Part shown: positions 27,011 to 35,939 of the stretch, piece by piece | Layout: each line of letters starts with the position of its first letter | Numbering within the stretch: position 1 is the stretch's first letter | Source: Sulfitobacter sp. CW3 | GTDB lineage: Bacteria; Pseudomonadota; Alphaproteobacteria; Rhodobacterales; Rhodobacteraceae | Assembly (NCBI RefSeq): GCF_019392245.1 | Contig: NZ_JAHXRL010000002.1 | Location: 186,001-250,000, forward strand | Length of the DNA stretch: 64,000 nucleotides | Direction: 5' to 3' | Made by a program: the position numbers and the translations under genes | Notes under the pieces: model-generated | The model's database searches: none | Seen by the model: only the letters and a program-made list of their open reading frames with translations | Told to the model about the DNA's origin: nothing

Positions 27011-28210
27011 ATGAACAGTTTGCGTGCGTCATATGACGTGGTGATTGTGGGCGGTGCCATGTTTGGGTCGTCACTGGCCTGGTGGTTGACCCAAACGCCG
27101 GGGTTTGACGGAACTGTTTTGGTGATTGAGCGCGACCCCAGCTATCAATTCGCATCGACCAGCCACACGAACAGTTGCATCCGCCAGCAGTTCAGTTCGA
27201 CGATCAACATTCAAGTGTCGCAGTTCGGGGCGCAATTCATCAAAAACTTCCGCACATTTATGGGCGACGATCCAGAGGTGCCGCATCTCGCCCTGCAAAG
27301 CTTTGGCTACATGTATCTTGCCGACACACCCGAGTTCGCGCAGACCCTTTTGCGCAACCAGCAAATTCAGATGTCCCTTGGTGCCGGCACCAGACATCTT
27401 AGCCGGGATGAAATCGCCGCCGCCTACCCGTTCTACCAGTTGGATGACATTCTGGCCGGCAACCACAACCTGATCGACGAAGGGTATTTCGACGGCGGCA
27501 CCATGTTTGACTGGTTCAAGCGCAAGGCTAAGCGCGGCGGCGTTGAGTTTATCAACGACGAAGTCGTCGCCATGACAAAGGTCGCTGACGGAAAAACGAT
27601 TGACGCAGTGGTGCTGAAATCCGGGAACAGTGTGGGTTGCGGTACGGTCGTGAATGCATCTGGGCCACGGGCGATTGCCACCGCCCAGATGGCTGGCATT
27701 TCCCTGCCCGTAGAGCCGCGCAAACGCTATACTTTCATCTTTGATGCGGCCGATCCATTGGACCGCGACCTGCCGTTAACCATTGACCCGTCCGGCGTCC
27801 ATCTACGCAGTGACGGTAAATATTACATGGCAGGCTGCCCGCCAGACGACGACCCAGCCGTCGCATTCGATGATTTCGCCTTTGATCACAGCCTTTGGGA
27901 AAACAAGGTCTGGCCAGCAATTGCCACCCGCATTCCCCAGTTTGAACGGATCAAGGTGATCAATGAATGGGTCGGGCACTACGCCTATAATACGCTTGAT
28001 CAGAATGCGATTTTGGGCCGCCACAGCGAGATCGAAAACTTCATGTTCATGAATGGATTTTCAGGTCATGGCCTGCAACAATCGCCCGCAATCGGGCGCG
28101 GGGTTGCCGAACTTATTGCCTATGGCGAATATCGCAGCCTCGATTTGACCCCTTTTGATTATCAGCGGATAGAGAGCAAACGCTCGATGGTCGAACAGGC
28201 TATTATTTAA
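27011..28210 (+). CDS. FAD-dependent oxidoreductase, DAO family
   Basis: A 399-residue flavoprotein of the D-amino-acid oxidase/sarcosine oxidase group. These oxidise C-N (amine) bonds of amino acids or N-methylated compounds, or in some cases hydroxy acids. The dinucleotide motif lies at the N-terminus as VVIVGGAMFGSSLA, a variant of GxGxxG. The family C-terminal motif appears as FMFMNGFSGHGLQQSPAIGRGVAELI. Its 20-base spacing to the next gene suggests an operon with the uronate-dehydrogenase-like enzyme. It faces the ABC importer operon and probably handles the imported compound; the substrate is not known. Confidence 0.85.
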   Translation: MNSLRASYDVVIVGGAMFGSSLAWWLTQTPGFDGTVLVIERDPSYQFASTSHTNSCIRQQFSSTINIQVSQFGAQFIKNFRTFMGDDPEVPHLALQSFGYMYLADTPEFAQTLLRNQQIQMSLGAGTRHLSRDEIAAAYPFYQLDDILAGNHNLIDEGYFDGGTMFDWFKRKAKRGGVEFINDEVVAMTKVADGKTIDAVVLKSGNSVGCGTVVNASGPRAIATAQMAGISLPVEPRKRYTFIFDAADPLDRDLPLTIDPSGVHLRSDGKYYMAGCPPDDDPAVAFDDFAFDHSLWENKVWPAIATRIPQFERIKVINEWVGHYAYNTLDQNAILGRHSEIENFMFMNGFSGHGLQQSPAIGRGVAELIAYGEYRSLDLTPFDYQRIESKRSMVEQAII

Positions 28211-28230
28211 CTTAAAGAAGGATACGACAG

Positions 28231-29070
28231 ATGTTGAAGAAATTGGTTTTGACCGGTGCTGCGGGGCGTCTGGGGTCCTATCTGCGCGAACCTTTGTCGA
28301 AGATGTGCGAAGAATTGATAAGCACCGATATCGCGGATGACATCGGCACGCTCTACCCCAACGAACGTTTCGCCCAAGCCGACATCGCGGTTTACGACCA
28401 AATCGCGCCGCTGCTTGAGGGGGCCGATATGGTGGTGCATTTCGGCGCAATCGTAGACGAAAAACCCTTCGAAGAACTGCTGGGTCCAAATTTTGTCGGC
28501 TCCTATAACATCTGGGAGGCCGCCTATCAGCACGGGTTGCAGCGCGTTGTTTATGCGTCGTCGATCCACGCGGTTGGGATGCATAAAAAGGCGGATTTCA
28601 TTGGCATCGATGCGCCGCACAAGCCCGATACCTTTTACGGGTTGGCCAAGTGTTTCAGCGAAGACCTTGCCAGCATGTATTGGGACAAGCGCGGCCTAGA
28701 GGCGGTCTGCCTGCGCATTCTAAGCTGCGCACAGGTCAACAACCCCCGCGCCTTGGGGTCTTGGCTGTCCTATGATGATCTGATCCAGCTTGTTACCCGC
28801 GCCATCGACACGCCGTCGGTTGGGTTTAGCGTGGTTTACGGTGTATCAAACAACGACCGCGCGCCAGTTGATAACGCCAAAGCATCGTTTCTGGGATACC
28901 GCCCAAAAGACAACGCCGAACAATTCGCCGAGGCCATTCTGGCCGACGCAGCACCGGCTGATCTGACAGACCCCGGCGAAATGTGCCACGGTGGCCCGTT
29001 CGCATCCGTCGATCTGGGGCAAAGCGGTGTCGCGTCAATGAACATCGTGAACGATAAAAAGAAGACCTAA
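28231..29070 (+). CDS. Uronate-dehydrogenase-like NAD-dependent SDR
   Basis: A 279-residue extended-type short-chain dehydrogenase. The NAD loop TGAAGRLG sits at residues 8-15 and the catalytic pair YxxxK at Tyr136 and Lys140 (FYGLAKCFSEDLA). The overall pattern follows uronate dehydrogenase (Udh) of Agrobacterium, including VHFGAIVDEKPFEELLGPN and VVYASSIHAVG. Udh oxidises glucuronate or galacturonate to the aldaro-lactone. The acid specificity here is not proven, and other sugar or polyol acids are possible. AAGAAGGA precedes the ATG. It ends 63 bases before the convergent ABC operon. Confidence 0.8.
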   Translation: MLKKLVLTGAAGRLGSYLREPLSKMCEELISTDIADDIGTLYPNERFAQADIAVYDQIAPLLEGADMVVHFGAIVDEKPFEELLGPNFVGSYNIWEAAYQHGLQRVVYASSIHAVGMHKKADFIGIDAPHKPDTFYGLAKCFSEDLASMYWDKRGLEAVCLRILSCAQVNNPRALGSWLSYDDLIQLVTRAIDTPSVGFSVVYGVSNNDRAPVDNAKASFLGYRPKDNAEQFAEAILADAAPADLTDPGEMCHGGPFASVDLGQSGVASMNIVNDKKKT

Positions 29071-29133
29071 AGCAGGTCAGCACCGGTGGTTCGGGGCCGT
29101 CTCGGAACCACCGTTTATCTAAATCACAAGCCG

Positions 29134-30129
29134 CTAGTCGGCGAGTTCCTGCCAACGATGGCAGGCAACCTTGTGTTCGACACCTGCGGCTTCCAACGTT
29201 GGTTCCTCCACGCGGCACCGGTCAATCGCAACGGGGCAGCGGGTTTGAAACTTGCAACCCGGTGGCGGGTTGGTGGGCGACGGAATTTCCCCCTCAAGCT
29301 TTTGCGCCTTGCCCCGATCATCGGGGTCCAGCGACGGGATCGCGGATAGCAACGCCTTGGTATAAGGATGGCTTGGCCCCGAAAACAGCGTGCGTGTCGG
29401 GGCGGTTTCAACGATGCGCCCCAGATACATGACCGCCACATGATCGCAGACATGTGCAACGACGCTTAGGTCATGACTGATGAACAAAAACGTCAGCCCC
29501 ATGTCCTGCTGGATCGCCTTGAGCAGGTTCAATACATCGGCCTGAATGGACACATCTAACGCGGCGACGCTTTCATCAGCCACGATAAACTTGGGGCCTG
29601 ATACCAAGGCACGGGCGATGGAAATACGCTGCCGTTGCCCGCCGGAAAACGCATGTGGAAACCGACGTAGGTGTTCGACGTTCAAGCGGCACTTGGCTGC
29701 GATTTCGCGGACGCGTTCATCCGTCTCGGCACGGTTCTTGGTCAGGCCCATCACCTCGAGCGGTTCGGCAATGATGTCGCGCACGGTCATCCGCGGGCTT
29801 AACGCGGCATAGGGATCTTGAAAAATCAACTGGGCGCGCTTGCGGTAATCTTTCAGTTCTTTCTTGCCCAGCCCTTTCAACGAATATGACACCTCGCCAT
29901 CGTCGAAAACCACGTCGCCCCGGCTGATCGGTGCGGCGCGCAGCATGGCGCGGCCCAGTGTTGTCTTGCCGGAACCAGACTCGCCCACCAGACCGAAAAA
30001 GCTGCCCGGTGCGATGTCGATATCGACGTTTTCGACGGCACCGACATAGGGTTTCGGGCCGATCAGATTACCGCGCAAGGCATAGTGGACCGACAGGCCC
30101 TTGGCTGCGATCAAGGGTTTGTTGGTCAT
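29134..30129 (-). CDS. Oligopeptide-type ABC importer ATPase 2 (DppF/OppF-like)
   Basis: Second ATPase subunit of the importer. 331 aa with Walker A GESGSGKTT, signature SGGQRQRISIARAL, Walker B KFIVADESVAALD and the C-terminal oligopeptide-type extension with a cysteine motif (GCKFQTRCPVAIDRCRVEEP) seen in Opp/Dpp ATPases. It overlaps the first ATPase gene by four bases and is last in the five-gene leftward operon. AGAGGG lies ahead of the ATG. Confidence 0.9.
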   Translation of the reverse strand: MTNKPLIAAKGLSVHYALRGNLIGPKPYVGAVENVDIDIAPGSFFGLVGESGSGKTTLGRAMLRAAPISRGDVVFDDGEVSYSLKGLGKKELKDYRKRAQLIFQDPYAALSPRMTVRDIIAEPLEVMGLTKNRAETDERVREIAAKCRLNVEHLRRFPHAFSGGQRQRISIARALVSGPKFIVADESVAALDVSIQADVLNLLKAIQQDMGLTFLFISHDLSVVAHVCDHVAVMYLGRIVETAPTRTLFSGPSHPYTKALLSAIPSLDPDDRGKAQKLEGEIPSPTNPPPGCKFQTRCPVAIDRCRVEEPTLEAAGVEHKVACHRWQELAD

Positions 30130-31127
30130 GTTGTACCCTCTTTCGGATCATACAGATGGCAGGCGGCAAAGTGATCCGCATCGACGTTATGGAACGCAGG
30201 CACCTGTGCGGCGCAGCGCGGGCCGATCACCTCTTGGCAGCGGGTGTGATAAACGCAGCCCGATGGCCGTTCCAACGGCGAAGGGATGTCGCCGGGGATC
30301 GGGGTAAGCGGTGCGTCGATGTCATCCAGCGTTGGCAAAGCAGCCAGCAGCCCGCGGGTGTAAGGATGCGCAGGTTTGCGGATCACGTCGCGCACCGTGC
30401 CTTGTTCAACCAAGCGGCCCAGATACATCACCGCCACCTTGTCAGCGGTCTGCGCAATCACCCCCAGATCATGGGTGATAAAGATGATGCCCATGCCAAA
30501 TTCCGACACGAGGTCCTTCATCAGGTCAATAACCTGCGCCTGAATGGTCACGTCCAGCGCCGTTGTGGGTTCATCCGCGATCAGCAGCTTTGGCTTGGTC
30601 GACAACGCCATCGCGATCATTGCGCGCTGCCGCATCCCGCCTGACAGCTCGAAAGCATATTGGCCGAAACGCGTGGATGGGTCGGAAATGCCAACACGGT
30701 CCAGCATCTCGATTGACACCTCTTTGGCCTGCGCTTTGGAAAAATTCGTGTGGATCAACAGCTGCTCGACCATTTGGCTCCCGATCGAGATCGCAGGTGC
30801 AAAGCTCGCCATCGGTTCTTGAAAAATCAACGAGATCGCCCCGCCGCGCACGATTTTCATTTCGCGGTCGGTTTTCAGGGACAACACATCAACCGGGCCA
30901 TCATCCAGCTGCAATGTGATCTTGCTATCAGGGCCATAGACCGCATTGCCGGGGTTCAGTTTCATCAGCGACTTGGCGGTCACGGATTTACCCGATCCGC
31001 TTTCGCCGACCAGCCCCATGACCTCGCCCGCCTCAAGGCTAAAGGACACGTTATCGACAGCCGTGATCCGGCCCTCGTCTGTGTCGAATTGCAGCGTCAG
31101 GTTTTCTACGTCAATCAGTCGGCTCAT
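30126..31127 (-). CDS. Oligopeptide-type ABC importer ATPase 1 (DppD/OppD-like)
   Basis: First ATPase subunit. 333 aa: Walker A GESGSGKSVTAKS, signature SGGMRQRAMIAMAL, Walker B KLLIADEPTTALD, and the C-terminal cysteine-rich extension (GCVYHTRCQEVIGPRCAAQ). Four-base overlaps with both neighbours show tight translational coupling in the operon. Confidence 0.9.
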   Translation of the reverse strand: MSRLIDVENLTLQFDTDEGRITAVDNVSFSLEAGEVMGLVGESGSGKSVTAKSLMKLNPGNAVYGPDSKITLQLDDGPVDVLSLKTDREMKIVRGGAISLIFQEPMASFAPAISIGSQMVEQLLIHTNFSKAQAKEVSIEMLDRVGISDPSTRFGQYAFELSGGMRQRAMIAMALSTKPKLLIADEPTTALDVTIQAQVIDLMKDLVSEFGMGIIFITHDLGVIAQTADKVAVMYLGRLVEQGTVRDVIRKPAHPYTRGLLAALPTLDDIDAPLTPIPGDIPSPLERPSGCVYHTRCQEVIGPRCAAQVPAFHNVDADHFAACHLYDPKEGTT

Positions 31128-32272
31128 TTCTTGGTATCCCCATAAGGATCAGCCGCATCGCGCAACCCGTCCCCCACAAACACAAATGCCATTACAAGGA
31201 TGATGAAAAAGATCACTGGAATGAAATACCATTGGTAGTTCAGCAACACATCCGCACTGGTGACGTTTTGCAACATGACGCCCAGCGAATTCACCGGGTC
31301 CTTAAGCCCAAGCCCGATAAAGCTGAGCGCGGTTTCCGACAGCACCATATAGGGGAACGAAATGACCAGATCGACGATGATATAGCTGGTGAAACTGGGC
31401 AGCAGATGTTTACGGATAACATGCCCGCTGGACGCCCCACACAGCCGCGCGGCCAGTACATATTCCTGATTTCGTTCGGTCAAAATATGCGTCCGCACGC
31501 GACGCGCCAATGTGGGCCAGGTGATAAAGCCCAAGATGATCGAGATGAAGAAAAACCTTTCCTCCGCGCTCCATGTGTCGGGGATAAAGGCGGCCAGCGC
31601 CATGAACAGCGGGATCGGCGGAATGGTACGCACGGCATCCGTTGCCATTTGAATGACGGAATCCGCCCAGCCCCCATAGAACCCCGATACACCCCCGATC
31701 ACCAAGGCAAGCACAAAGGCGATCAATACCCCGATGGTGCCCACGGCAAGTGATGTGTTGATGGCATGGAAGGTGCGCGAAAAGATATCCTTGCCTGTTG
31801 AATCGGTCCCGAACAGGTGGATGTACCCTTCGTCGACGCCAAACAGGTGGGTGTTGAAGGTCATGAAGAACAGTGAATATTCGGACCCTTCGACGAAGAA
31901 TTGCACATAGTGCCGTTTGTCTTTGTTGATGGTCGTAACCCATCTGAAATTCGTCTTGATCGATCGCTCACGCTCTAACGCGTAAATGAAGGGACGGAAC
32001 GAGCATCCGTTGTCGTCACAGAAATGCGGGATCGTCGGTGCGCCGTTCAGATAGTCTTTGTCGCGGCCCGCAATCGTCGGATCGTACGGCGTGAGAAACG
32101 GCGCGAATATCCCCGACAGGATTAGCACGACCAAGACCCAAGCCGCGACCATCGCTGCCTTTTGCTTTTTGAAGCGGGTCCAGATCAGCTGCCCTTGGGA
32201 CGCGGTAAAATAGGCATCTTTGGCGGTTTGGTCGACGGCGGCGTCATAGCTATTGGTATCTGTCATTTTCAT
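31124..32272 (-). CDS. ABC importer permease 2 with large periplasmic insert (OppC/YejE-like)
   Basis: Inner-membrane permease of the DppC/OppC type, 382 aa, longer than the usual 290-310. The extra length is a loop of about 105 residues between helix 1 (about 40-60) and helix 2 (about 168-190). It includes a close cysteine pair, Cys85 and Cys90 in FCDDNGC, and VEGSEYSLFF, which recalls E. coli YejE. The EAA loop is around YVLAARLCGASSGHVIRKHL. Its start overlaps the stop of the first permease (TAATG). Confidence 0.88.
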   Translation of the reverse strand: MKMTDTNSYDAAVDQTAKDAYFTASQGQLIWTRFKKQKAAMVAAWVLVVLILSGIFAPFLTPYDPTIAGRDKDYLNGAPTIPHFCDDNGCSFRPFIYALERERSIKTNFRWVTTINKDKRHYVQFFVEGSEYSLFFMTFNTHLFGVDEGYIHLFGTDSTGKDIFSRTFHAINTSLAVGTIGVLIAFVLALVIGGVSGFYGGWADSVIQMATDAVRTIPPIPLFMALAAFIPDTWSAEERFFFISIILGFITWPTLARRVRTHILTERNQEYVLAARLCGASSGHVIRKHLLPSFTSYIIVDLVISFPYMVLSETALSFIGLGLKDPVNSLGVMLQNVTSADVLLNYQWYFIPVIFFIILVMAFVFVGDGLRDAADPYGDTKK

Positions 32273-33276
32273 TACCCCAATATGCTGCGACGGATGCGCG
32301 GATCGACCAAGGCCAATACGATGTCCGTGATAAAGTTGATGGCCACGATGCTGCCCGTCAGGAAAAAGATGATGGCCCCTGCAAGCTGTTGGTCGTTGGA
32401 TCGCGCCAGTGCCTCGATCAGCAGGGATCCCGCCTCGGTCAGGGTCAGGATCAGGGCCACGATGGGCAGTTCGTTAAAGATGCGGTTCAGGTCGAACCCC
32501 AGCGAGTTGATGATCGGGCTCAGCGCGTGACGTGCGGGATAGCGCAGCAACAAACGGCGTCCCGACACTCCGCGCGCTGCGGCGGCGGTGACGTAAAGCT
32601 TGCTGATTTCATCCGACATAAGCGCGCGCACCGTCTGGATCGCGAATGCCGTAGCAGACCAGCCCAGAATAAAGACGGGCAACCACGCGTGTTTCAGGAA
32701 ATCTTTGACCTTGGCAGCGTCCCAAGGTGCGTCGCGGTATTCAGCCGAAAACAGCCCCGTTAAACTGTCGCCAAACATGACCGTTGAAAACAACATGATC
32801 ATCAGCGCCAGCAGGAAGTTCGGCAATGCCAGACCCAGATAGCTGACCAGACGCAATCCGTTGTTCAGGAACGGGTTGCGTGATGTGGCCGCGATAATCC
32901 CCACGGGGATCGCAATAATATAGGCCAAAAGAAGGGAGCTGAGGCAAATGCCGATGGTCAACCAGACTTTCTGACCCAGCAGTTGATTGATGTTCAGACG
33001 CAGAATGCAGCTGTCGCCAAATTCGCCTTGGAAGGCGTTGAATAACCAGCCGGTCCAACGCTCCAGAAAGGGGCGATCCAGACCAAGGCGCACGCGCTCT
33101 GCCTCGATATCAGCGATCGAGATTTGCGCGCCTTGGCTGTTTTTGAATGCCAGATAGCGTTCTGCACAATCGCCGGGGACCATTTCCATCAGGGAAAACA
33201 CGATAAACGACACAAGGCACAGCGTGAAAAACGCAAGCACCAAGCGGATGAACGCAAACCTTAAAAATTGCACCAT
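32272..33276 (-). CDS. ABC importer permease 1 (OppB/DppB-like)
   Basis: 334 aa from the ATG at 33276 (MVQFLRFAFIRLVLAFFTLC); the open frame runs on to 33345 but the upstream part has no good start. Six membrane segments are expected. It has the DppB-type N-terminus and the EAA loop near YVTAAAARGVSGRRLLLRY. The ribosome binding site is weak. It follows the binding-protein gene by 107 bases and precedes permease 2. Confidence 0.88.
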   Translation of the reverse strand: MVQFLRFAFIRLVLAFFTLCLVSFIVFSLMEMVPGDCAERYLAFKNSQGAQISIADIEAERVRLGLDRPFLERWTGWLFNAFQGEFGDSCILRLNINQLLGQKVWLTIGICLSSLLLAYIIAIPVGIIAATSRNPFLNNGLRLVSYLGLALPNFLLALMIMLFSTVMFGDSLTGLFSAEYRDAPWDAAKVKDFLKHAWLPVFILGWSATAFAIQTVRALMSDEISKLYVTAAAARGVSGRRLLLRYPARHALSPIINSLGFDLNRIFNELPIVALILTLTEAGSLLIEALARSNDQQLAGAIIFFLTGSIVAINFITDIVLALVDPRIRRSILG

Positions 33277-33383
33277 GAATGTCTTTGCCCCGCAGCAGAT
33301 TACGACCCATTTGGGTTCGCTGTTATAACGGTTGCGGGCCAACAACGCTGGCCCGCACCTCGGTTCATTTCAACAAGCGTTGA

Positions 33384-35423
33384 TTACTCGTCAAAGAACC
33401 ACTGCGACGGACGGTATGGGTATGTCCGGTAGTAGGCATAAGATGCGGTCTTGAACTCGGGGAAGTTCTTGAGCGAGTTCGAGTGGTAGATCGGCTTTTG
33501 CTCTTTCACCGTACCGATGAACAACAGGTTGCCGGTCATTGCCTCGACCAGTTTCAGACCCAAGGCATCGGATTCAGGGGTGCCAACGGGCGTTGCCTGA
33601 AACGCTTTGACGTCTTCCATCATCTGCTTGGCATAGGCTGGTGGCTCCACACCGGATGCACCATTTGAATCAACATATTCGCCCCACAGCATCGCCGTGC
33701 GCATGTTGAAATAGTTGTCATAGGGCGGGATAAAGATTTCCGCGTTCCCCAAGACAACCGCCAATGGTACCGATTTTTCCCAAAGCGTCACATCCAACTG
33801 GTTGGACGATTGCGAGGACCGGTATTCATCCGATGTCACTTCCTTGACCGTGTTGTTGATCCCCACATCGCGCCAGCTTTGGCCGACAAGTTCAACAATC
33901 TTGATCGAGATACCTTGCGTTGCGACTTGCAGGTTCAGGATCAAAGGAGCGCCATTTGGCAGTTCGCGCATACCGTCGCCGTCAGTATCGACAACGCCGA
34001 TTTCATCCAGCAGGGACTTTGCCATTTCAGGATCAAACTGCGCGTAATGCTGTTCCCATTCCGGCGTGACAAAGCCGGGTGTGGGCGAAAACCCGACATA
34101 TTGCTGTGGTGTACCAAGACCGAACATTGCGACTTCGTTGATCTCGTCGCGGTTCATTGCCACAGACATGGCCTGACGGAACTTCAGATCGCCAAACACC
34201 TTGCGTTTTTCCAGATCTTCCGACGTCACGTTGAACGCAAAAGTCGGCATGGTGATGTCTGGCTTCAGATCGACGGTAAAGCCTGATTTCTCTTGGTTTT
34301 CCATCAACAGTGGCACGTAGTCGATTTGCAAAGCCTGCGCTTTATAATCGACTTCGCCGTTCACCAGCTTCAGCAAACGCACTTCGCTTTCGCCAACGAA
34401 AATCTCGTCCATTTCGTTGATATAGGGCAGTTGCTGGCCGGCTGTATCGACCATGTAATAATAGGGGTTCGCAACAAATTGACGGCCCTCGGTCGTCTCG
34501 GAAATCACGATGTGGCTTTCCAATGTCGGTGCGGCATCCAGCGGCAGGTTCGCAACCTTGTCAGGATGTGCCAGCATCGGGGTTGGCGTGTCCATCCAGT
34601 CAGAGCTGCCGTAATACGCCTTGATCAGGTCATAGCCGCCCTCAAACCCAAGCGATTGCGCAAGCGTGTCGGCATCAGGGTTGATGTCAGGGTGATACTG
34701 GCCAAGGAAATGCTTGGGCTGGAAACCTTGGGCATAGTGGTTCGCGAAATGTGCCAGAAAGCCGGGCTTGGGCGATGGCATGGTGAACCGCACTGTCAGC
34801 GGGTCCAGAACCTCGACCTTCATCGGTTCGCCACCGGCCAGAACATAATCCTTGGGGCTTTCGATCACGTTGGAATCAAGCGCAAGGTTCTCGTACCAGA
34901 ACGCAACATCCTCGGCACCAAAGGGTTCACCGTCGGACCATTTATGGCCTGCACGCAACACGAAGGTCAGCTGCGTGAAATCATCATTCCATGACCAGCT
35001 TTTGGCGACGTTGGGCACAATCGTAGTCAGGTCATCGGCATAACGCACCAGATTGACGTGGCGCACCGACATAAAGTCTGACGTACCTGCCTCGGTCGCG
35101 TTGGACAGGGCGTTGAACATCCCGCCATAGCTGCCGATCATGTCATAGGGGGCGACGACCAGAGGTTCGGAAGGCAAACGGTCGGCCAACGCAGGCATAT
35201 CGGGGTTACCACGGATATGGCCATTCAGCGCGGCGATATCGGGGTTTTCGGACATCTCAAGCGTGCAATCGGCCAAGCCTTGAAATTCGGCCAGCTCGTA
35301 TTGCTGGGGGAACGCGCCGGCGGCGACTCCCATCGGATCGGATACGGTGACAGCCGGACAGGCCGCCATCGCAGCGCCAGCAACAAACGTCATCGCTGCA
35401 CTGGATAATAGTACCTTCTTCAT
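33384..35423 (-). CDS. Periplasmic substrate-binding protein of the oligopeptide-type importer
   Basis: Family 5 (SBP_bac_5) solute-binding protein, 679 aa, which is long for this family (usually 500-550). Signal peptide MKKVLLSSAAMTFVAGAAMA precedes mature ACPAV. The middle has the family hallmark, here FVLRAGHKWSDGEPFGAEDVAFWYENL. The C-terminal part has a stretch with an Asp-rich loop (EIGVVDTDGDGMREL). AGGAGAG precedes the ATG. It is the first gene of the importer operon, with a 516-base region upstream. The size and the YejE-like permease suggest something bulkier than a dipeptide. Confidence 0.88.
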   Translation of the reverse strand: MKKVLLSSAAMTFVAGAAMAACPAVTVSDPMGVAAGAFPQQYELAEFQGLADCTLEMSENPDIAALNGHIRGNPDMPALADRLPSEPLVVAPYDMIGSYGGMFNALSNATEAGTSDFMSVRHVNLVRYADDLTTIVPNVAKSWSWNDDFTQLTFVLRAGHKWSDGEPFGAEDVAFWYENLALDSNVIESPKDYVLAGGEPMKVEVLDPLTVRFTMPSPKPGFLAHFANHYAQGFQPKHFLGQYHPDINPDADTLAQSLGFEGGYDLIKAYYGSSDWMDTPTPMLAHPDKVANLPLDAAPTLESHIVISETTEGRQFVANPYYYMVDTAGQQLPYINEMDEIFVGESEVRLLKLVNGEVDYKAQALQIDYVPLLMENQEKSGFTVDLKPDITMPTFAFNVTSEDLEKRKVFGDLKFRQAMSVAMNRDEINEVAMFGLGTPQQYVGFSPTPGFVTPEWEQHYAQFDPEMAKSLLDEIGVVDTDGDGMRELPNGAPLILNLQVATQGISIKIVELVGQSWRDVGINNTVKEVTSDEYRSSQSSNQLDVTLWEKSVPLAVVLGNAEIFIPPYDNYFNMRTAMLWGEYVDSNGASGVEPPAYAKQMMEDVKAFQATPVGTPESDALGLKLVEAMTGNLLFIGTVKEQKPIYHSNSLKNFPEFKTASYAYYRTYPYRPSQWFFDE

Positions 35424-35939
35424 TCGTCTCTCCTTGTTGGTGGTGATATGCGTATCCTTTGTCGGACCGCTGGGCTTTGTGCCCTTATGTATCGGAAATG
35501 CGTTTCTCGCATTTTGTCAGTTTTATTGCTTGAATGTAAAAACCGTGCGACACGGCCCCTCTGCGACGCACCCGGTTTCTGGGCATCGATCAAAGATATT
35601 TTCCAAGATTGAAAGAAATGCCCGCGAATTACGCATTAACGGCGTAAAACAAAGCAACTTTCGGGACAGGAAGGCACGCCAAAACGTTTGGCCATGGCAC
35701 AGCACGGCTATCGTAAACTTTTCAAACGGCGCATTGGTCGGTGCCTTTTTTAGAAGCGCGCACAATGTTTTTGACATGAAACAACCCCAGCAGATGGCCA
35801 AGCGTGCGGTTTTTCCAAGCAACCTGTCAACAGTTTCGACTCATGTCGCTGTGCCATCAAAGCCGGAAAGGGAATCGATCACGCGGCTGCAATTCGTCCG
35901 CGCATAGTTACCGACCGAGGTGCAGATGCCCTTGCGACG
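35424..35939. other. 516-bp region upstream of the ABC importer operon
   Basis: No gene could be supported. It is A/T-richer than the genes, with an inverted repeat at 35496-35514 close to the binding-protein gene. It must contain the promoter of the importer operon and the 3' end of the sulfatase-like gene. No T-run hairpin for the latter was found. Confidence 0.45.
35496..35514. promoter_or_regulatory. Inverted repeat upstream of the importer operon, candidate operator
   Basis: AAATGCG-TTTCT-CGCATTT has perfect 7-bp arms and a 5-base spacer, 73 bases before the binding-protein start. The symmetry and place suit a dimeric repressor or activator. The regulator is not encoded in the window. 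Confidence 0.4.
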
